From Cytophagales bacterium (GTDB lineage: Bacteria > Bacteroidota > Bacteroidia > Cytophagales > Spirosomataceae): a stretch of DNA of 34,201 bases. This document shows positions 31,752 through 34,201 of the stretch, one piece after another. The stretch's first letter is position 1. Each line of letters starts with the position of its first letter. The translations under genes and the position numbers were made by a program. Location: the NCBI GenBank assembly GCA_013298125.1, contig JAAFJP010000048.1:1-34201 (forward strand), read 5' to 3'. The notes below the pieces were generated by a model that did not search any database, was not told the origin of the DNA, and saw only the letters and a program-made list of their open reading frames with translations.

Positions 31752-32135
31752 TTATTTTATATTTTGATGTAAGCCAACTTTGTTTCCTTCGCTGTCGATG
31801 ATAATAGCACCGTAGCCAAATTTTCCTAAATCCATTTTTGCAACTATTACTTTTCCACCAGCACCTTCTACTCGGCTAACACATTCGTCAATTTTATCAA
31901 ATGTATTAATAAAAATAATGGGACCATCCGTTGTCGGCTTTAAATCTTGCCTTACTACTATTGAACCTCCAACAGCTTCGCCAGTTGAAAAAGGCACATC
32001 GAACAAAATTAAATCTCCGTCCCCAAATGTTCCTTTCCGAACATGACCTTCTAAAACGGTATTATAAAAATTAAATGCACGGTCTAAATCCAATGCAGGT
32101 ATTTCAAACCAATTAATAGCGTGATTCCAATTCAT
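31752..32135 (-). CDS. VOC (glyoxalase/bleomycin-resistance-like) family protein
   Basis: The 127-residue protein has two babb modules: NWFEIPALDLDRAFNFYNTVL with a DLDRA..FY signature at the start, and VSRVEGAGGKVIVAKMDLGKFGYGAIIIDSEGNKVGLHQ at the end. The DSEGNKVGLH motif carries the usual last metal-site position (His here rather than Glu). This subgroup of short Bacteroidota VOC proteins has no established substrate. It sits 1 bp upstream of the oxidoreductase gene and 17 bp downstream of the DMT transporter gene. Confidence 0.9.
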   Translation of the reverse strand: MNWNHAINWFEIPALDLDRAFNFYNTVLEGHVRKGTFGDGDLILFDVPFSTGEAVGGSIVVRQDLKPTTDGPIIFINTFDKIDECVSRVEGAGGKVIVAKMDLGKFGYGAIIIDSEGNKVGLHQNIK

Positions 32136-32152
32136 GATTTTGTGTTTTTTGT

Positions 32153-32608
32153 TTAAAACTTCTTAATTAAAAATACTCCTACACACAGTAGTACAACACC
32201 AATGGCACGTTGCCAATTGATAGGATGGAATGTCGCACCAAGTAAACCAAATTGGTCAATTATCATTGCTGCCAATATCTGCCCCATCAGTACCAAAACC
32301 GTGACGTTGCCTATGCCCAACTTGGGGGCGAGAATGACAATAAGCAAAATATAAGTCCCACCCAATATGCCACCCAAATAACTCCATTTGGGAGCTTCCG
32401 CAAATTGTGAGGGTGAAGGCACAGAAAGTCGAGATGCTAAAATGTAAAACAGCAAACCAATAAAGGCAATACAAAAAACAGAAAGAGCTGAAAAATAAGG
32501 GCTTTGAAGGCTTTTGCCCAATTGCGTATTCATGGCACTTTGAAATGGTATCATTGCTCCTGCGGACATGGCGAGAATAATGTAAATAATTGAGTTGTTC
32601 ATTTTCAT
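32153..32608 (-). CDS. DMT superfamily small transporter (YdcZ/DUF606 family)
   Basis: The 151-residue inner-membrane protein has five hydrophobic segments: about 7-25, 40-58, 75-95, 100-118 and 132-148. YdcZ family features are AMSAGAMIPFQSAMNTQLGKSL in helix 1 and WSYLGGILGGTYILLIVILAPKLG. These four-to-five-helix proteins are probably half-transporters related to EamA exporters; substrates are unknown. ATG 32608 and ATG 32602 are both possible. It is 10 bp from the outer-membrane protein gene upstream. Confidence 0.88.
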   Translation of the reverse strand: MKMNNSIIYIILAMSAGAMIPFQSAMNTQLGKSLQSPYFSALSVFCIAFIGLLFYILASRLSVPSPSQFAEAPKWSYLGGILGGTYILLIVILAPKLGIGNVTVLVLMGQILAAMIIDQFGLLGATFHPINWQRAIGVVLLCVGVFLIKKF

Positions 32609-32618
32609 TTTTTTAGGT

Positions 32619-33389
32619 TTAATGATATTTTTGTTTAAAATTATAAGCCAGTCCGAATGTCAAAATGGTGTCATCCTGCCTGATTTTCGTTACTACGATG
32701 TTTTCAAATTTATATGTGTACAATACATTGAATGAAAAGCCTTTCCAAACAGGAAAATCCAGACCAATTTCATATTCTGTTCGATAATCATTACTATTGG
32801 TAAAGGCAGGTTGCCAAAAAGCATCATAATACAAACGAACACGCTTTTCAAACAAGTTATGAAAACCTGAAAGATAAACCGTCCCACGTCCTACGGTTGA
32901 TGTTTTCTCTCCATCATATTCTGTAAAATTAAAAGAATTTCCATTAAATTCCGTGTTCTCATAAACTGCATTTGCCGATAATTTTAGCGTATTATTTGGT
33001 TGATTAATCATTTGCCAAGTAAACCCAGCCCCTGCAAAAATACGACTGTCAATTTTACGCCTAAAATTGGTTGAAATATAAGCGATAGCATAAGGATAAA
33101 TCTTATTTTTAGGCTTGAAATAAAGGTAGTTTCTACTAAACAAGTCGTTATCGGCTTTAACGGCAAAAGCTTGATAGAGGCTACTATTCTGGGTTTTAAA
33201 AGCCCAACTATTTTTAGTAGTAACCGTAAAATCTATCCTACTTCTGACAGAGGTAAACCGTACATTGCCATCTTGAAAATTACCTGTCAGCGAAGCCCTG
33301 ATTTGATAATGCAAAGTATCACTTTCATTGAGTTGAGATAAGCCGTCAAAGTTATTCATGACTAACATGAAGATGAAAATTTTTCTCAT
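32619..33389 (-). CDS. DUF481-like outer-membrane beta-barrel protein
   Basis: The 256-residue protein has a signal peptide (RKIFIFMLVMNNFDGLSQ) followed by alternating amphipathic strands: YQIRASLTGNFQDGNVRFTS, RIDFTVTTKNSWAFKTQNS, NYLYFKPKNKIYPYAIAYI, RLYYDAFWQPAF, FSFNVLYTYKFEN and a final TILTFGLAYNFKQKY. This matches DUF481 proteins, described as salt-stress-induced outer-membrane proteins in other bacteria. Its function here is unknown. Its ATG overlaps the stop of the upstream lipoprotein fragment by 4 bp, so it is probably translationally coupled to that broken gene. Confidence 0.82.
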   Translation of the reverse strand: MRKIFIFMLVMNNFDGLSQLNESDTLHYQIRASLTGNFQDGNVRFTSVRSRIDFTVTTKNSWAFKTQNSSLYQAFAVKADNDLFSRNYLYFKPKNKIYPYAIAYISTNFRRKIDSRIFAGAGFTWQMINQPNNTLKLSANAVYENTEFNGNSFNFTEYDGEKTSTVGRGTVYLSGFHNLFEKRVRLYYDAFWQPAFTNSNDYRTEYEIGLDFPVWKGFSFNVLYTYKFENIVVTKIRQDDTILTFGLAYNFKQKYH

Positions 33390-33766
33390 TTGATTTTTAT
33401 TAATGGTTTACCATAAGATTTGGGTCTTGCTGCTTCTTGACAAATATTTTTCCCTTGTTCGGGTCTTGCTCCTAAATAAAGAGTATCGTTTTTTATTGAA
33501 ACAATATCAAATTCCTTATCACAAGCCAGCTTACTCTCTATAAATGAAATACCATCTTTTGTGACATCCGTTTCTTTTTCAAAAGCTAATGCTGTTAATC
33601 CGAAATTTTTGACTACCAACGAATCGGTCGTTTTAAGTGTCATAAATTTTTTATCAAAACCAAAAATGTAATTGGCTGTATTTTTCAAATTTTGGGATTG
33701 ATTTTCGTATTTATAATCTCCAATCCCTCTGAAAGTAAATACTGGTATTTTGGTTTGTTTATCCAT
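33386..33766 (-). CDS. 3' fragment of the interrupted lipoprotein
   Basis: The frame is open from the element's edge; the first ATG is at 33766 (MDKQTKIPVFTFRGIGDYKY). It would give 126 residues without a signal peptide. There is no typical promoter between the element and this ATG. It overlaps the DUF481-like gene by 4 bp. Confidence 0.6.
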   Translation of the reverse strand: MDKQTKIPVFTFRGIGDYKYENQSQNLKNTANYIFGFDKKFMTLKTTDSLVVKNFGLTALAFEKETDVTKDGISFIESKLACDKEFDIVSIKNDTLYLGARPEQGKNICQEAARPKSYGKPLIKIK

Positions 33767-33811
33767 GAAAAGTGTAAATTTTACTTCCCACTTATTATCA
33801 GTAAAAATAAA

Positions 33812-34023
33812 CGGAACTATGTATTATTTGGCGGAGACTTCCAATGTTACACTTCTCCGAAGTGAATATGAGGATTTCTACTATATTCTACAAATGCTGA
33901 ACCTCTCCGAGGTATAATACAGCTAAATTTCGGAGAAATTCAACCTTTGTAGAACAAGATAACCTCGAATCACAGGCTTCGGAGAAGCCCAGCCTTAATT
34001 CCGTCAAATGATACATAATTCCG
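33812..34023. mobile_element. 212-bp MITE-like element with 24-bp terminal inverted repeats, 8-bp target duplication and four triloop hairpins
   Basis: Terminal repeats are 33812-33835 (CGGAACTATGTATTATTTGG...) and 34000-34023, with 21 of 24 bases matching as inverted repeats. Direct repeats AAAATAAA flank it at 33804-33811 and 34024-34031. Inside, from left to right, are hairpins CACTTC-TCC-GAAGTG (33850-33864), ACCTC-TCC-GAGGT (33901-33913), AATTTC-GGA-GAAATT (33926-33940) and GGCTTC-GGA-GAAGCC (33975-33989). A TTCTACAAA / TTTGTAGAA pair lies between them. The whole element is one imperfect palindrome. It encodes no transposase. TSDs of 8 bp occur with several DDE families (for example IS1, IS66, IS256, ISL3, IS1595), but I cannot assign the parent. 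Confidence 0.9.
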
Positions 34024-34169
34024 AAAATAAATTCACGAATGCCATAAGTACCATTCAGATTTTCAACAGAAATACTTTTCCAGTTTCCTAAAATTTCTTT
34101 TTGGAATGTTTGCTCTTGTTTGCAAGAAAAAGAGCAAAGAATACTTAATATTGCTATGTATGTTTTCAT
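33888..34169 (-). CDS. 5' fragment of the interrupted lipoprotein, with tail encoded by the mobile element
   Basis: From ATG 34169 the frame gives about 50 native residues, then about 43 residues read from the element (MYHLTELRLGFSEACDSRLS) up to a TAG at 33888-33890. A longer frame to 34199 exists but adds a non-lipoprotein start. The fragment keeps the export signal but loses the rest of the fold, so it is probably non-functional. Confidence 0.6.
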   Translation of the reverse strand: MKTYIAILSILCSFSCKQEQTFQKEILGNWKSISVENLNGTYGIREFIFGIMYHLTELRLGFSEACDSRLSCSTKVEFLRNLAVLYLGEVQHL

Positions 34170-34201
34170 TGTCTTAAATAGTAATGGCAAAACATACATA
34201 A

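Larger units (their letters stand above)
33386..34169 (-). pseudogene. Lipoprotein gene interrupted by a miniature mobile element
   Basis: The 5' part (34169 to 34024) encodes KTYIAILSILCSFSCKQEQ, a lipoprotein-like signal, then GNWKSISVENLNGTYGIREF, a lipocalin-like N-terminus. The 3' part (33811 to 33386) encodes VKFTLFMDKQTKIPVFTFRG through to the C-terminus. The 212-bp element at 33812-34023 plus one 8-bp duplication (220 bp) shifts the frame. Removing those 220 bp joins EFIF to TDNKWE in one frame and gives 187 residues with no stop. Family not certain; the GNWKS segment and barrel-like strands fit a small lipocalin-like lipoprotein. It is the first gene of the 31133-34169 operon-like run. 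Confidence 0.85.

Overview
The window is a chromosomal segment from a member of the Bacteroidota, probably the Cytophagales (for example a Spirosomataceae-type genome). The evidence is the AT-rich coding style, -7 boxes of the TAnnTTTG type, many lipoprotein and secreted-protein signals, a NagB fused to a PIG-L domain, a Bacteroidota-type RNase HI with an N-terminal viroplasmin domain, and a giant Ig/YCF48-repeat adhesin. I cannot place genus or species. No rRNA, tRNA, CRISPR array or complete insertion sequence was seen.

Layout. 1-2853: the end of a class-V aminotransferase with a palindromic element translated in frame, a MarC-family membrane protein, an unknown membrane protein and RNase HI, all on +. 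2905-3925 (-): a GNAT toxin / DUF1778 antitoxin pair whose leader is a minisatellite of eleven 14-16 bp units, preceded by a promoter with a palindromic operator. 4027-5810 (+): dnaX, split into a gamma-length ORF and a tau C-terminal ORF in the -1 frame. The join carries a G GGA AAG slippery heptamer directly before the stop codon. 5841-6737: an Rpn-type PD-(D/E)XK nuclease. 6756-9578 (-): a secreted cytochrome c / PQQ propeller / double VOC fusion. 9744-12964 (+): an alpha/beta hydrolase, a serine hydrolase and a sugar-isomerase-like TIM barrel. 13026-23172 (+): an unknown lipoprotein and a 2729-residue adhesin with a large internal duplication. 23354-25589 (+): tsaE, ald and a small unknown gene. 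25561-28303 (-): a membrane glycosyltransferase and an orphan histidine kinase. 28715-31075 (+): an orphan HipB-like regulator, a compound palindromic element and the nagB fusion. 31133-34169 (-): an apparent operon of an NAD(P)-binding oxidoreductase, a VOC protein, a DMT transporter, a DUF481-like outer-membrane protein and a lipoprotein gene broken by a miniature mobile element.

The most notable theme is the non-coding DNA. Many gaps, and three genes, carry unrelated sequences that share one architecture: an outer inverted repeat enclosing mirrored small hairpins, often with three-base loops. The clearest case (33812-34023) has 24-bp terminal inverted repeats, perfect 8-bp target duplications and four hairpins with TCC/GGA loops. 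Precise removal of the element plus one duplication restores a 187-residue lipoprotein frame, so this one moves or has moved. A second element (28935-29133) has six hairpins with GAA/TTC-type loops and compensatory stem changes between mirrored partners. These nested palindromes are the best candidate here for an undescribed system.

The other high-value observation is dnaX. Slippery heptamer, upstream Shine-Dalgarno-like purines at E. coli-like spacing, and an open -1 frame through to the tau C-terminus all point to programmed frameshifting with gamma made in the zero frame and tau by the shift, the reverse of E. coli. A simple frameshift mutation or a homopolymer sequencing error has to be excluded.
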